A stretch of 64,000 nucleotides of DNA from Streptomyces caatingaensis (GTDB lineage Bacteria > Actinomycetota > Actinomycetes > Streptomycetales > Streptomycetaceae): the NCBI RefSeq assembly GCF_001187435.1, contig NZ_LFXA01000002.1, positions 930,001 through 994,000 of the forward strand, written 5' to 3'. The notes below the pieces were generated by a model. It was not told where the DNA came from, did no database searches, and worked only from the letters and a program-made list of their open reading frames with translations. Of this stretch, positions 53,222-62,606 are shown in pieces (the first letter of the stretch is position 1; each line of letters opens with the position of its first letter). Position numbers and translations under genes: made by a program.

Positions 53222-54168
53222 TCGTGGCCGTGGTGGTGACACTCGTCGCCGTCGTCGCGCCCGCCCTGTGGACCCTGTGGCTCTGGCGGCGAGCGCGCCA
53301 CCCCTCCGGAGCCCTCTCGCTGGTCAAGCCGGGCCTGCTGGAGACCGCCTACCTCCGGGGCGGCGCGGGCCGGGTCACGGACACCGTGATCACCAAGCTG
53401 TGGCAGGACCGGCGCGTCAAGGTCAACGGCGGCCGGCTCACCGTCAAGCGCCCCGTCGCCGACAACGCCGTGGAACGCGCGCTGCTGGGGCAGTTCACCA
53501 CCGACTGGGCCAAGGCGCTGCGCACCGTGCGCTCGGACCTGCGCCGGCATCCCGTCATGGAGCCCCTGCACCACGGCCTCGTCGCCCAGGGACTGCTGGC
53601 GGCCCCGCGGACGTGGCGGCTGTGGCGCAGGGCCCTGCTGGCCCTGCGCGTCGGGCTGGTCGTCACCCTGGTCACGACGCCGATCGCCGACATCTCGTCG
53701 TTCCCCGGCGTGCTCGCCGTCGCCGCCCTCGGGGCGGCGGTCGCCGTCGTCTGCCGGCAGGGCAAGCGCCGCATCCCCTACACCGCCGCCGGCGAGGACC
53801 TCGCCCGGCGCATGCGGTGGAGCCCCACCGACCCCGCCGAGCACCCCGAGGGGCACGCCGGCGTCGTCGCCGTGCACGGCACGGAGGCGCTCACGGGCAC
53901 GGCGCTCCGCCACGAGTTCCGGGACGCGGACAAGGCGGACCGCGCCGCCCGCCGCGGCGGCTCCTCCTCGTCCTCCTCCTCGTCCGCCGCGTACGGGACG
54001 GCGTCCTGCTCCGTGGTGGTCGGCGCCTCCTGCGACGGCGGCTGGAGCGAGGCCGGGTGGGGCGACGGCGGTTCGTCGTCCGACTCGGGCGGCTCCGGCT
54101 GCTCGTCGGGGTCGAGCTGCTCCAGCTGTTCCTCGTCGAGCTGTAGCAGCAGCAGCTGCTCGTCCTGA
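53218..54168 (+). CDS. TIGR04222-type membrane protein with Ser/Cys-rich tail
   Basis: The 316-residue protein starts with a membrane helix (about 2-22) and a basic stretch. A soluble domain with [21 protein letters not shown] follows, then a hydrophobic pair near 141-180 and the GEDLARRM segment typical of TIGR04222 proteins. After about residue 244 the chain becomes low complexity: a polySer run, then [13 protein letters not shown] and a final block with cysteines at 295, 301, 304, 309 and 314, all in Ser/Gly context. This tail is the likely target of the upstream MNIO. The ATG overlaps the partner stop codon. The gene ends nine nt before the convergent MFS gene, with no hairpin between. 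Confidence 0.85.
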   Translation: MIVAVVVTLVAVVAPALWTLWLWRRARHPSGALSLVKPGLLETAYLRGGAGRVTDTVITKLWQDRRVKVNGGRLTVKRPVADNAVERALLGQFTTDWAKALRTVRSDLRRHPVMEPLHHGLVAQGLLAAPRTWRLWRRALLALRVGLVVTLVTTPIADISSFPGVLAVAALGAAVAVVCRQGKRRIPYTAAGEDLARRMRWSPTDPAEHPEGHAGVVAVHGTEALTGTALRHEFRDADKADRAARRGGSSSSSSSSAAYGTASCSVVVGASCDGGWSEAGWGDGGSSSDSGGSGCSSGSSCSSCSSSSCSSSSCSS

Positions 54169-54177
54169 CGTCCCACG

Positions 54178-55371
54178 TCACCGGCGGCTCCCGGCCGCGA
54201 CCCCCGCCCAAGTGACGGCGGCCAGCACCGCCCCCGCGCCCATCAGCCGGGCCGCGCCGAACGTCCCCTGGAGCAGGGTGACCGCGTACGGCGCGGCCAT
54301 GCCGGTGTACGCCGCCGTCCAGAACAGCGCCGTCACGCGCGCCAGCCGCTCGGGAGGCGCGGCCGCCGCCGTCTCCGTCAGCCCGTAGGACAGCAACAGG
54401 CCGTAGCCCGCGCCCAGTACGGCCGCGGCGCCGAGGGCGAGCACCGGCCGCCCCCCACAGGCCGCCGCGGCGGCGAGCGCGAACCCGGCCGCGACGACGG
54501 CCAGTCCGGCGCGGGCGGCGGCCCGCCGGCCGCGGGCCGTCAGCCGCCGGGCCGGCGGCTGGACCAGCAGGCCGGCGCCGGGCACGACGGCGGTGGCGAT
54601 CCCCGCGTAGACGGTGCGCCAGCCCGCCACCCCGTGCACCAGGGCGGGCAGCGTGACGAACCCGACGGTCGGCGCGGCGAACACCCAGGGGGCGAGCGGC
54701 AGGACGGCGCGGCGGAAGCGCGCCCGGTCCCAGCCGGCCGGGGACGCGGCGGGCGCGGGCCCGCCGCCCGTCTCGGGCGCCCCGTACGCCGCCGCCCACG
54801 CCCCGCCCGCCAGCAGGAGGTGCGGCACGTACGCGAGGACCGTCGGGTGCGGCGCCCACTGGGCGATCAGCGCCGAGACTAGGCCGCCGGAGGCGAAGCC
54901 GGCGGAGACGAACAGCCCGGGCCGGCGGGCCGCGGCACCGGGCGCCGCGTCCGGGACGAACGGCGGGCCCGACAGCTCCTTGACCCACGCGCTGCCCGCC
55001 GCCAGGAGGGCCCCCGCGCCGATCCCGGTGAGCAGCCGGCCGGGCAGCAGCCACCACGCGGACGCCGTCCCCGCCATGAGGACGGCCGTCGCGACGAGGT
55101 TGACGGCGAGCGCCGTCAGGGCGACCGGGCGGCGGCCCAGCCGGTCGGCCAGCGGCCCGCCCGCCAGCAGCCCGGGGATCAGGCCGAGGACGTAGACGGC
55201 GACCAGCCCGGTGGCCGCGGACTCGGAGAGGCCCAGCCCGGAGCGGTAGACGCCGAGCAGGGAGGAGAACTGGTTGGCGCTCCAGCCGGAGGCCGTCATC
55301 ATCCAGGCCGCCCGCAGGCCGGGCCGGGACGCCGTCCGGGCCGGCGCGGGGCGTGAGGTGATCGTGCTCAT
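54178..55371 (-). CDS. MFS transporter, sugar/drug efflux type
   Basis: This is a 397-residue, approximately 12-helix major facilitator. The MFS motif is PLADRLGRRPVALTAL in loop 2-3, and LTGIGAGALLAAGSAWVKEL follows. It has no extra domains. I chose MSTITSRP at 55371 because the 16 upstream residues overlap the LysR promoter region. It is divergent from a LysR gene with a CGTTCACGA-N-TCGTGAACG palindrome between, so it is probably LysR-controlled. It could be an exporter of an aromatic or sugar compound, but the substrate is unknown. Confidence 0.87.
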   Translation of the reverse strand: MSTITSRPAPARTASRPGLRAAWMMTASGWSANQFSSLLGVYRSGLGLSESAATGLVAVYVLGLIPGLLAGGPLADRLGRRPVALTALAVNLVATAVLMAGTASAWWLLPGRLLTGIGAGALLAAGSAWVKELSGPPFVPDAAPGAAARRPGLFVSAGFASGGLVSALIAQWAPHPTVLAYVPHLLLAGGAWAAAYGAPETGGGPAPAASPAGWDRARFRRAVLPLAPWVFAAPTVGFVTLPALVHGVAGWRTVYAGIATAVVPGAGLLVQPPARRLTARGRRAAARAGLAVVAAGFALAAAAACGGRPVLALGAAAVLGAGYGLLLSYGLTETAAAAPPERLARVTALFWTAAYTGMAAPYAVTLLQGTFGAARLMGAGAVLAAVTWAGVAAGSRR

Positions 55372-55412
55372 GGCGGCCGTTGTACGGAACACCCGGCGGG
55401 CCGCGCCGCCCG

Positions 55413-55431
55413 CGTTCACGAATCGTGAACG
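55413..55431. promoter_or_regulatory. LysR-type palindrome between MFS and LysR genes
   Basis: CGTTCACGA (55413-55421) and TCGTGAACG (55423-55431) form a 9-bp dyad around one A and include a T-N11-A LysR box. It is 42 nt from both starts and is presumably the divergent operator. Confidence 0.7.
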
Positions 55432-55472
55432 CCCGTGCGGAGCGCGGGCGGCGGCCGCCTAGGGTGGACGGC

Positions 55473-56381
55473 ATGGATCTGCGGCTGTTGTCCTCCTTCC
55501 TGGCCGTGGCCGAGGAAGGCCACTTCGGCCGGGCCGCCGCGCGGCTGTTCCTGTCCCCGCCCGCCGTCACCGGGCACGTCCGCCGGCTGGAGACCGAGCT
55601 GGGGACGCGGCTGTTCCACCGCTCGCCGGTCGCCCTGACCCCGGCCGGGGAGCGGCTGGCCGGCCACGCCCGCGCACTGCTGGCCGCCGCGAACGCCGCG
55701 CTCGACGACGTGGCCGACGCCGCGGAGGCCCGCCCGGGCCCGCGCCCGCTGCGCGTGGGCATCATGGGCCACGGCTCGGCGGAGCTGACCCCGGCGGCCA
55801 TCAACGCCTACCGCCGGGCCCGCCCCGAGGTCCCGGTCGAGACGCGGCAGCTCGACTACACCGAGCACGTCAGCGCGCTCGTCGGGGACCGGGTGGACGT
55901 GGCGTTCGTCCGGCCCGCCCCCGACGACGAGCGGATCGTGTGCGACGTGCTGACCACCGAGCGGCGCATCGTCGCCGTCCCCGAGACCTCGCCGCTGGCC
56001 GACGCCCGCGCGACGGGGGTCCGGCTGGCGGACGTCGCCGACCTGCCCTACTTCCGCCTCCCCGGCCACACCCCGCGGGTCTTCACCGACTACCTCTACT
56101 TCGGCGGCGACGCCCCGCGCCGCAGCACGCACACCGCGCTGACCCCGCACGAGGTCCTCACCGCGGTCGTCACCGGCCGCGCGGCCGGCAGCGGGCTGGA
56201 GTCGTTCGCGCGCTACTACGCCTGGCCGGGGGCGGTCTTCGTGCCCGTGCTCGACGCGCCCTGGGAGAGCAGCTACCTGGCCGTGCGGGCGGACGACACC
56301 AGCCCCGAGGTGAGGATCTTCCGCGCGCTGGCCCGGGCGCTGGCGGGGGACCGGGGGCCGTGGGCTCAGGCCACCCGGTAG
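55473..56381 (+). CDS. LysR family transcriptional regulator
   Basis: The 302-residue protein has an N-terminal LysR winged helix ([52 protein letters not shown]) and a periplasmic-binding-like effector domain starting [10 protein letters not shown]. The expected inducer pocket segments ([21 protein letters not shown]) are present. The start at 55473 matches the normal LysR N-terminus. The gene is divergent from the MFS gene and its 3' end overlaps the convergent DUF1445 gene by 16 nt. Effector unknown. Confidence 0.92.
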   Translation: MDLRLLSSFLAVAEEGHFGRAAARLFLSPPAVTGHVRRLETELGTRLFHRSPVALTPAGERLAGHARALLAAANAALDDVADAAEARPGPRPLRVGIMGHGSAELTPAAINAYRRARPEVPVETRQLDYTEHVSALVGDRVDVAFVRPAPDDERIVCDVLTTERRIVAVPETSPLADARATGVRLADVADLPYFRLPGHTPRVFTDYLYFGGDAPRRSTHTALTPHEVLTAVVTGRAAGSGLESFARYYAWPGAVFVPVLDAPWESSYLAVRADDTSPEVRIFRALARALAGDRGPWAQATR

Positions 56382-57172
56382 GCGGTGTCCGGCACGTCGG
56401 TGACGAGCATGTGCCCCGGCGCGTGGGTGATGGCGAACGGCGGCGCGGAGGCCATGAGGGCGGCCTGCGGGGTGACGCCGCAGGCCCAGAAGACGGGGAC
56501 GTCGCCGGGCCGGGCCGGGACGGGGTCGCCGAAGTCCGGGCGGGAGAGGTCCGCTATGCCCAGCTCCGCCGGGTCGCCGGCGTGGACGGGGGCACCGTGG
56601 ACGGCGGGCATCAGGGCGGTGAGGCGGCGGGCGGTGTCCACGAGGCGGGCGGGGACGGGCCGCATGGACACGACCATCGGCCCGTGCAGCCGCCCGGCCG
56701 GCCGGCACTGACGGTCCGTCAGGTACATGGGGACGTTGCGGCCCTGCTCGACGTGGCGCAGCGGGACGCCGGCCTCGCGCAAGGCGCCCTCGAAGGTGAA
56801 GCTGCACCCGATGAGGAAGGCGACGAGGTCGTCCCGCCACACCCCGGTGACGTCGGTGGGCTCGCCGGCCGGCTCCCCGTCGCGCCAGACGCGGTAGCGC
56901 GGCAGGTCGGTGCGCAGGTCGGCGCCGGGGGCGAGGACGGTGGCGGGCGAGCCGGGCTCGGTGACGTCCAGGACCGGGCAGGGCTTCGGGTTGCGCTGGG
57001 CGAACAGCAGCACGTCGTAGGCCCAGTCGGCGGGCACGGCGATCAGGTTGGCCTGGGTGCGGCCGTCCGACCAGCCCGCGGTGGGGGTGGCGAGCCCGGC
57101 GCGGAAGGCGGCCCGGGCGTCCGCCGGGGAGACGGAGGCCCGGGGGCCGGTGGGACGTGCGGTGGTTCCCAT
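56366..57172 (-). CDS. Putative hydro-lyase, DUF1445 (D-glutamate cyclase-like) family
   Basis: The 268-residue protein shows the DUF1445 signatures: [66 protein letters not shown] and [33 protein letters not shown]. Mammalian DGLUCY shares this domain and converts D-Glu to 5-oxo-D-proline; bacterial members are annotated as putative hydro-lyases and are often placed beside 5-oxoprolinase genes, none of which is seen here. The ATG at 57172 has GAGGTG upstream. It is convergent with the LysR gene. Confidence 0.9.
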   Translation of the reverse strand: MGTTARPTGPRASVSPADARAAFRAGLATPTAGWSDGRTQANLIAVPADWAYDVLLFAQRNPKPCPVLDVTEPGSPATVLAPGADLRTDLPRYRVWRDGEPAGEPTDVTGVWRDDLVAFLIGCSFTFEGALREAGVPLRHVEQGRNVPMYLTDRQCRPAGRLHGPMVVSMRPVPARLVDTARRLTALMPAVHGAPVHAGDPAELGIADLSRPDFGDPVPARPGDVPVFWACGVTPQAALMASAPPFAITHAPGHMLVTDVPDTAYRVA

Positions 57173-57278
57173 GGGCACCTCGCCGAGGCTGTGGGGGGAC
57201 GTCCGTGGCACCGCACCCTAGGGATTGTTGAACAACCAGCGCAAGAGGCCGTACGGCAAAGGACGTTGGCCGGGCCGC

Positions 57279-58679
57279 TCAGGGCCGGATCAGCTGCGTC
57301 GCCTGTTCGTCCACGCCCAGCGCGGGCTCGGGCTCGGGCCGGCGCGCCGAATCGCTGATCTTGAGCAGCAGCCCGATGAGGACCCAGGTCGCCACCTGGG
57401 ACGAGCCGCCGGAGGCCAGGAAGGGCAGCGCCTTGCCGGTGAGCGGGATCAGGCCCGTCACACCGCCGCCGACCACGAACACCTGGAGGGCGAGCGCGGT
57501 GGCCAGCCCGGTGGCCAGCAGCTTGCCGAAGGCGTCCCGGGCGCCGAGCGCGGTGCGCAGGCCGCGTTCGACGAGCAGGGCGTAGAGCAGGAGGACGGCC
57601 ATCATGCCGGCGAGCCCGAGCTCCTCGCCGACGCTGGTGAGGATGAAGTCGCTGCGGCCCGCGAACTTGATGAGGTCCGAGTGGCCGTGGCCCAGCCCGG
57701 TGCCCAGTACCCCGCCGCTGCCGAAGCTGAACAGCGCCTGGGCCGACTGGTCGGAGACGATGCCGGGCGGCCGGGGGGTGTCGTAGTACGACATGGGGTG
57801 CAGCCAGGCGTAGACGCGGCCCTTGACGTGCGGCTCCAGGGAGCCGACCACGGCCGCGCCCACGGCGAACATCAGCAGGCCGGAGACGACCCAGCTGCCG
57901 CGCTCCGTGGCCGCGTAGAGCATGATCACGAACAGCCCGAAGAAGATCAGCGAGGTGCCGAGGTCCCGTTCGAAGACCAGCACCAGCAGACTCAGCAGCC
58001 ACACGGCCGCGATCGGGCCGAACTGCCGTCCGCGCGGCAGGTAGAAGCCCATGACACGGCGGCTGGCCAGGGCGAGCGCGTCCTTGTGCAGCGTCAGGTA
58101 GCCGGCGAAGAAGACCGCGATGCCGATCTTCACGAACTCGCCCGGCTGGAACGACAGCGCGCCCAGCCGGATCCAGCGCTTCGCGCCGTAGGAGTCCTGC
58201 CCGAAGAAGGCCGGCGCCATGAGCAGCACCAGGGCGCCGAAGATCATCACGTACATGTACCGCTGGAGGTGGCGGTGGTCCTTGAGGAACACCAGGATCG
58301 CCAGGCAGACGGCCAGTCCGATGCCGCTCCACATCAGCTGGTTGGGCTCGGCCGCCGGGGCGTGCCAGCGGATCGCGTACGAGATGTCGAGCCGGTGCAG
58401 CAGGATCAGCCCCAGCCCGCTGAGCGCCACCGCGAGCGGCAGGATCAACGGGTCCGCGTACGGGGCGAATCTGCGCACCGCCAGGTGCGCGGCCCCGGCG
58501 ACCGCCGAGAACCCGGCGGCGTACCACACCAGGTCGCCCGGCACCGAACCGTCGGCCGCCAGCCCGACGCAGGCGTAGCCGCACAGCGTCAGCACCACCG
58601 CGAAGCCCAGCAGCAGCAGTTCCGCGCCGCGTGCCCGCGGCGCGCCCCCGCGCACCGGTGTCCCGTCTCCCGCGCCCAT
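57279..58679 (-). CDS. SEDS family protein, FtsW/RodA-like (second copy)
   Basis: The 466-residue polytopic membrane protein has an extra N-terminal pair of helices before the SEDS core. Core motifs are AKRWIRLGALSFQPGEFVKIGIAVFF, FERDLGTSLIFFGLF, the SGGVLGTGLGHGHSDLIKFA loop, FILTSVGEELGLAG and GKALPFLASGGSSQV. This form resembles the Streptomyces homologue that normally sits near a PknB/PBP gene set, but no such neighbours are present here. The ATG at 58679 has GAGGGA upstream, so the extended upstream frame is rejected. The tail (EPEPALGVDEQATQLIRP) is cytoplasmic. Confidence 0.92.
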   Translation of the reverse strand: MGAGDGTPVRGGAPRARGAELLLLGFAVVLTLCGYACVGLAADGSVPGDLVWYAAGFSAVAGAAHLAVRRFAPYADPLILPLAVALSGLGLILLHRLDISYAIRWHAPAAEPNQLMWSGIGLAVCLAILVFLKDHRHLQRYMYVMIFGALVLLMAPAFFGQDSYGAKRWIRLGALSFQPGEFVKIGIAVFFAGYLTLHKDALALASRRVMGFYLPRGRQFGPIAAVWLLSLLVLVFERDLGTSLIFFGLFVIMLYAATERGSWVVSGLLMFAVGAAVVGSLEPHVKGRVYAWLHPMSYYDTPRPPGIVSDQSAQALFSFGSGGVLGTGLGHGHSDLIKFAGRSDFILTSVGEELGLAGMMAVLLLYALLVERGLRTALGARDAFGKLLATGLATALALQVFVVGGGVTGLIPLTGKALPFLASGGSSQVATWVLIGLLLKISDSARRPEPEPALGVDEQATQLIRP

Positions 58680-59187
58680 GCCGTCCCTCGTTCCCGCGCG
58701 TGCCGTCACCGGCGCGCTCCTGGCTCGTCCGTGCGGAGGGGCCGCACCCCTCTGAAGGAGTGCCGGGAGCCGGGAAAGGTTGCGTTGTTGTGCAAGTGTG
58801 CCTGGACGGGGTGGTGTACCGGCCATTTGTGACCGCCTCCCGCCGGGGCGGGGGCGGCTGCCGGAGGTCTGTGCCAGGGGCGGTGCCGCCGCGGGCGCGG
58901 GCGTGTGACCTTGGCGGGGACGGCGGCCGGGCCCGGACGGGGGACGGGCCGGGGTCACCCGTCCGGGCTCCGAATGACCGCAGGTTCGGGTGGCGGTTTT
59001 CCCGTGGTTTCGGAGGCGTTGACGGGTCCTTGCTCTTGTTCGGTGCGTCACGGCGGCCGGATACTCGGTCTCGCGTTTGGCATGAACGCGACGTTCCGGC
59101 GGTGCTCCGCCGGAGTCGCGTCCGGTCCTTGCGTCCTCCGGGCCCGCTTCCCGAAGCGGGCACACCCCCCTCACAGGAGGTCACGAG
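58680..59187. other. 508-nt divergent intergenic region
   Basis: This spans the divergent 5' regions of the SEDS and protease genes. I see no credible ORF. TTGCGTTGTTGTGCAA (near 58782-58797) is an AT-richer imperfect dyad. The protease ribosome site AGGAGGT (59175-59181) is at the right end. Confidence 0.45.
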
Positions 59188-60261
59188 TTGACATCTGCAC
59201 GGAAATCCGGACGGCGCGCGGCCCTGGCCGGGGTCGGCGCCGTGGTCCTGGCGGCCACCGCGCTCGGCACCCAGGGTGCCGGCGCCACGCCGTCGCCGGA
59301 GCCCCAGCACTTGACGGCCGCTCAGGCGGGGAAGCTCGCCCAGCGCATCGGCGCGGACCTCAAGGGCGCCTCGCCCGGCGCGTACTACGACGCCGCGGCG
59401 AAGAAGCTCGTCGTCAACGTGGTGGACCCCGCGTCCGCCGCCACGGTCCGGGCGGCCGGCGCCGAACCGCGCACCGTGACCCGCACCGCGCGGCAGCTCG
59501 CGGCGGCCAGACACACCCTCGACACCGACGCCCGCATCCCCGGCACCGCCTGGTCGGTCGACCCGAAGACGAACAAGGTCGTCGTCAAGGCCGACAGCAC
59601 CGTGCGCGGCGCGAAGCTGGACCGGCTCACCAAGGTCCTGGCCTCGCTCGGGGACACCGTCACCCTCCAGCGCACCAAGGGCGCCTTCCGGCCCACCCTT
59701 GCCGGCGGTGACGCCATCTGGGCGCCCAGCGCCCGCTGTTCCCTCGGCTTCAACGTCACCAAGGGCGGCCAGCCGCACTTCCTGACCGCCGGTCACTGCG
59801 GCAACATCTCCAACACCTGGTCCGACCGGCGGGGCGGCTCTGCGATCGGCCGGACGGTCACGTCCGTCTTCCCCGGCCACGACTACGCCCTCGTCCGCTA
59901 CACCGGCGGCACCGACCACCCCAGCGCCGTGGACCTCTACAACGGCGGCCAGCAGCCGATCACCCAGGCCGCCGAGGCCACCGTGGGCGAGAACGTGCAG
60001 CGCAGCGGCAGCACCACCCAGGTCCACGACGGCCAGGTCACCGGCCTCGACGCCACCGTGAACTACTCGGAGGGCACGGTCACCGGCATGATCGACACCT
60101 CCGTCTGCGCCGAGCCCGGCGACAGCGGCGGGGCCCTCTTCGACGGCACCTCGGCCATCGGGCTCACGTCCGGCGGCAGCGGTGACTGCTCGTCCGGCGG
60201 CGAAACGTTCTTCCAGCCCGTGACCAACGCACTGAGCGATCTCGGGGCCCAACTGCCCTGA
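59188..60261 (+). CDS. Streptogrisin-type secreted serine protease (S1), preproenzyme
   Basis: The 357-residue precursor has a signal peptide (about 1-33), an alpha-lytic-type propeptide (to about 170, including LVVNVVDPASAATVRAAG), and a chymotrypsin-fold mature domain starting near LAGGDAIWAP. Catalytic residues are His203 (TAGHC), Asp232 (HDYALVRY) and Ser313 (GDSGG). Cysteines at 184/204 and 307 with a downstream partner fit the family disulfides. The TTG start follows an excellent AGGAGGT, so it is preferred. The organism also makes an SSI-type protein (4604-5008), but its loop is unlike a normal inhibitor of this protease. Confidence 0.94.
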   Translation: MTSARKSGRRAALAGVGAVVLAATALGTQGAGATPSPEPQHLTAAQAGKLAQRIGADLKGASPGAYYDAAAKKLVVNVVDPASAATVRAAGAEPRTVTRTARQLAAARHTLDTDARIPGTAWSVDPKTNKVVVKADSTVRGAKLDRLTKVLASLGDTVTLQRTKGAFRPTLAGGDAIWAPSARCSLGFNVTKGGQPHFLTAGHCGNISNTWSDRRGGSAIGRTVTSVFPGHDYALVRYTGGTDHPSAVDLYNGGQQPITQAAEATVGENVQRSGSTTQVHDGQVTGLDATVNYSEGTVTGMIDTSVCAEPGDSGGALFDGTSAIGLTSGGSGDCSSGGETFFQPVTNALSDLGAQLP

Positions 60262-60301
60262 CGCGTCGCCCCGTTCGCGGGACGCGTCGCCCCGTTCGCG
60301 G
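60260..60301. repeat. Perfect tandem duplication of a 21-bp unit at the protease 3' end
   Basis: A 21-bp unit occurs at 60260-60280 and again at 60281-60301. The first copy includes the last two bases of the protease stop codon, so the duplication is just outside the coding region. It may be a replication-slippage event. Confidence 0.8.
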
Positions 60302-60338
60302 CCCCCGGACCCACCCCTTCCCGCGGTCCGGGGGCCGC
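60298..60338. terminator. Hairpin terminator after the protease
   Basis: A 14-bp perfect stem (60298-60311 with 60325-60338) and 13-nt C-rich loop lie 37 nt after the stop codon. Confidence 0.8.
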
Positions 60339-60532
60339 TTCGCGCGGTGGGGTCCGCCCCCTGCGCTGCCGCGACCGGGGGCCAGGGGGCCGCCCGGAGC
60401 CGCCGGTGGGACGCGGGGGGCGAAGCCCCGCCCGCCGCGCGGAGCGCGGTCGCGGCCCGGGGCCCGCCCCGGAAGAAGCGGTGAGACGGCGGGGTGCGGC
60501 CGACCCCTTCCCGGGCGCGCCCCGCCTGAGGG

Positions 60533-61585
60533 TCAGATCGTCGCCGTGTCGATCACGAAGCGGTAGCGGACGTCGCTGGCGATGACCCGCTCGTACGCCT
60601 CGTTGACCTGCTCCGCACGGATCAGCTCGATCTCCGCGGTGATGCCGTGCTCGGCGCAGAAGTCCAGCATCTCCTGGGTCTCGGGAATGCCGCCGATCAT
60701 CGAGCCGGCGTACGACTTGCGCTGGGCGACCAGCGCGAACGGCGAGACGGACTGCGGCTTCTCCGGCGCGCCGAGCTGGACCATGGTGCCGCCCGTGCGC
60801 AGCAGGCCCAGGTAGGCGTCCAGGTCGAGGTCGGCCGAGACGGTGTTGAGGATCAGGTCGAAGGTGCCCGCGAGCTCCTCGAAGGTGGCCGGGTCGGAGG
60901 TCGCCCGGTAGTGGTCGGCGCCCAGCCGCAGCCCGTCGTCCTTCTTGCGCAGCGACTGGCTGAGCACGGTGACCTCCGCGCCCATCGCGTGCGCGAGCTT
61001 CACACCGAGGTGCCCCAGGCCGCCCAGGCCGACGATCGCGACCTTCTTGCCGGGGCCCGCCTGCCAGTGGCGCAGCGGGGAGTAGAGCGTGATGCCCGCG
61101 CACAGCAGCGGTGCGGCGGCGTCCAGCGGGATGCCCTCAGGGATGCGCAGCGCGTAGTTCTCGTCCACGACGATCGCCTGCGCGTAGCCGCCCTGGGTCT
61201 GCTCGCCGTCCCGCCCGGTGGCCGCGTAGGTGCCGACCATGCCGAGCTCGCCGGTGCAGTACTGCTGGAGTCCGGCGCGGCAGTTGTCGCACGTGCGGCA
61301 GGAATCGACGATGCAGCCGATGCCGGCCCGGTCGCCGACCGCGTACCGGGTGACCTCGGCGCCGACCGCGGTGACCACGCCGGCGATCTCGTGGCCGGGG
61401 ACGATCGGGTACTGGCGCTCGCCCCAGTCGCCCTGGACGGTGTGGATGTCGGAGTGGCAGATGCCGGCGTACTCGATGTCGATGCGGATGTCGTGCGGGC
61501 CGAGCTCGCGGCGGGTGATCGTGGTCTTCTCCAGCGGGGCCCCGGGGGCCGGAGCGGCGTAGGCGGCGACAGTGTTGTTGCTCAT
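60533..61585 (-). CDS. Zinc-dependent NAD(P) alcohol dehydrogenase (CAD-like)
   Basis: The 350-residue medium-chain dehydrogenase oxidises or reduces an alcohol/aldehyde pair. The catalytic zinc ligands are Cys43 and His65 ([14 protein letters not shown]), plus a third later. The structural zinc ligands are Cys96, Cys99, Cys102 and Cys110. The NAD(P) motif GLGGLG is at 186-191. Motifs and length match the CAD/YahK-type aldehyde reductases. The ATG at 61585 is chosen over upstream codons because the family starts with a short Met-Ser-Asn tail. It is divergent from a MmyB-like regulator that probably controls it. Confidence 0.92.
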   Translation of the reverse strand: MSNNTVAAYAAPAPGAPLEKTTITRRELGPHDIRIDIEYAGICHSDIHTVQGDWGERQYPIVPGHEIAGVVTAVGAEVTRYAVGDRAGIGCIVDSCRTCDNCRAGLQQYCTGELGMVGTYAATGRDGEQTQGGYAQAIVVDENYALRIPEGIPLDAAAPLLCAGITLYSPLRHWQAGPGKKVAIVGLGGLGHLGVKLAHAMGAEVTVLSQSLRKKDDGLRLGADHYRATSDPATFEELAGTFDLILNTVSADLDLDAYLGLLRTGGTMVQLGAPEKPQSVSPFALVAQRKSYAGSMIGGIPETQEMLDFCAEHGITAEIELIRAEQVNEAYERVIASDVRYRFVIDTATI

Positions 61586-61647
61586 GCCACCGATCATGCG
61601 GGCGGGGACGGGGGCGGGCCAGACCTCCGCCGAACCTACGCTGGCCT

Positions 61648-61666
61648 GTCCTACCACTGGCAGGAC
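61648..61666. promoter_or_regulatory. Short inverted repeat between ADH and XRE genes
   Basis: GTCCT (61648-61652) and AGGAC (61662-61666) form a 5-bp dyad over a 9-bp spacer, with extra similarity outside. It lies 38-56 nt before the regulator start and is a candidate operator. Confidence 0.4.
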
Positions 61667-61703
61667 CACCCTGCGCCGCAGGTCACCCCGCATACTGAGA
61701 GGT

Positions 61704-62606
61704 ATGGACCGGTCCACCGAACTGAGCGAGTTCCTCCGTTCCCGCCGCGCGCGGCTGGCACCCGAGGACGTCGGGCTGACGGCCTTCGGCGGCCGCCGGA
61801 GAGTGCCGGGGCTGCGCCGGGAGGAGCTGGCGCAGGTCGCCGGGGTCAGCGTCGCCTACTACACGCGGCTGGAGCAGGGCCGCGGGCGGAACGTGTCGGC
61901 CGCCGTGCTGGACGCCATCGCCGACGCGCTGCGGCTGACCGACGCCGAGCGCTCCCACCTCCACCAGCTCGCCCGTCCGGCCGCCCGGGCCGGGCGCGGC
62001 GCCGCACACCCCCAGCGCGTCCGGCCCGCCGTGCGGAACCTGCTGGACACCATGGACAACGTCCCGGCGTACGTGCTCGGCCGGCGCATGGACGTGCTGG
62101 CCTGGAACCGGCTCGCGGCCGCCCTGCTGGGCGACTTCGGCGCCTTCCCGGCCCAGCGCCGCAACATGGCCTGGCTGATCTTCCTCGACCCCGCCAGCCG
62201 GGAGCTGTACGCGGAGTGGGACCGCAAGGCGGCCGACATCGTCGCCCTGCTGCGCATGCACGCCGGTTCCTGGCCGGACGACCCGGCGCTGGCCTCCCTG
62301 ATCGGTGAACTGTCCATGAAGAGCGACGAGTTCCGCAGGCTGTGGGCGGCGCACGACGTGCGGGACAAGTGCTACGGGGTCAAGAAGTTCCGCCACCCCG
62401 TGGTGGGCGGGCTCACCCTGCACTGCGAGACGCTGGTGCTGCCGCAGGACCCCGACCAGAGCGTCGTCACCTACCACGCCGAGCCCGGCTCCCCGTCGGC
62501 CGAGTCCCTGCGGCTGCTGGCCAGTTGGACCCTGGACGCGGCGGGCGGGGCGGGTACGGCGGACCGGGGCGCGGGGGAGCGCGAGGCGGTGCCGGGGGAG
62601 CGCTGA
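61704..62606 (+). CDS. XRE/MmyB-like transcriptional regulator
   Basis: The 300-residue protein has an N-terminal HTH ([20 protein letters not shown], then [32 protein letters not shown]) and a C-terminal MmyB-like ligand domain ([30 protein letters not shown] region, [18 protein letters not shown]). Such regulators are abundant in Streptomyces and usually control a divergent oxidoreductase. Here that is the zinc alcohol dehydrogenase. The ATG at 61704 has GAGAGGT just upstream. Confidence 0.92.
   Translation: MDRSTELSEFLRSRRARLAPEDVGLTAFGGRRRVPGLRREELAQVAGVSVAYYTRLEQGRGRNVSAAVLDAIADALRLTDAERSHLHQLARPAARAGRGAAHPQRVRPAVRNLLDTMDNVPAYVLGRRMDVLAWNRLAAALLGDFGAFPAQRRNMAWLIFLDPASRELYAEWDRKAADIVALLRMHAGSWPDDPALASLIGELSMKSDEFRRLWAAHDVRDKCYGVKKFRHPVVGGLTLHCETLVLPQDPDQSVVTYHAEPGSPSAESLRLLASWTLDAAGGAGTADRGAGEREAVPGER

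Noticed and set aside
53950..54168. Simple trinucleotide (TCC/TCG) expansion as the cause of the Ser tail
   Set aside because: The tail uses mixed Ser codons and regularly placed Cys codons, so it is not only a slippage tract, although the polySer stretch near 53958 might be partly so.
57043..60252. 1069-codon minus-strand open frame across SEDS and protease genes
   Set aside because: It is antisense to or out of frame with clear SEDS and streptogrisin genes, and its translation has no recognisable domain.
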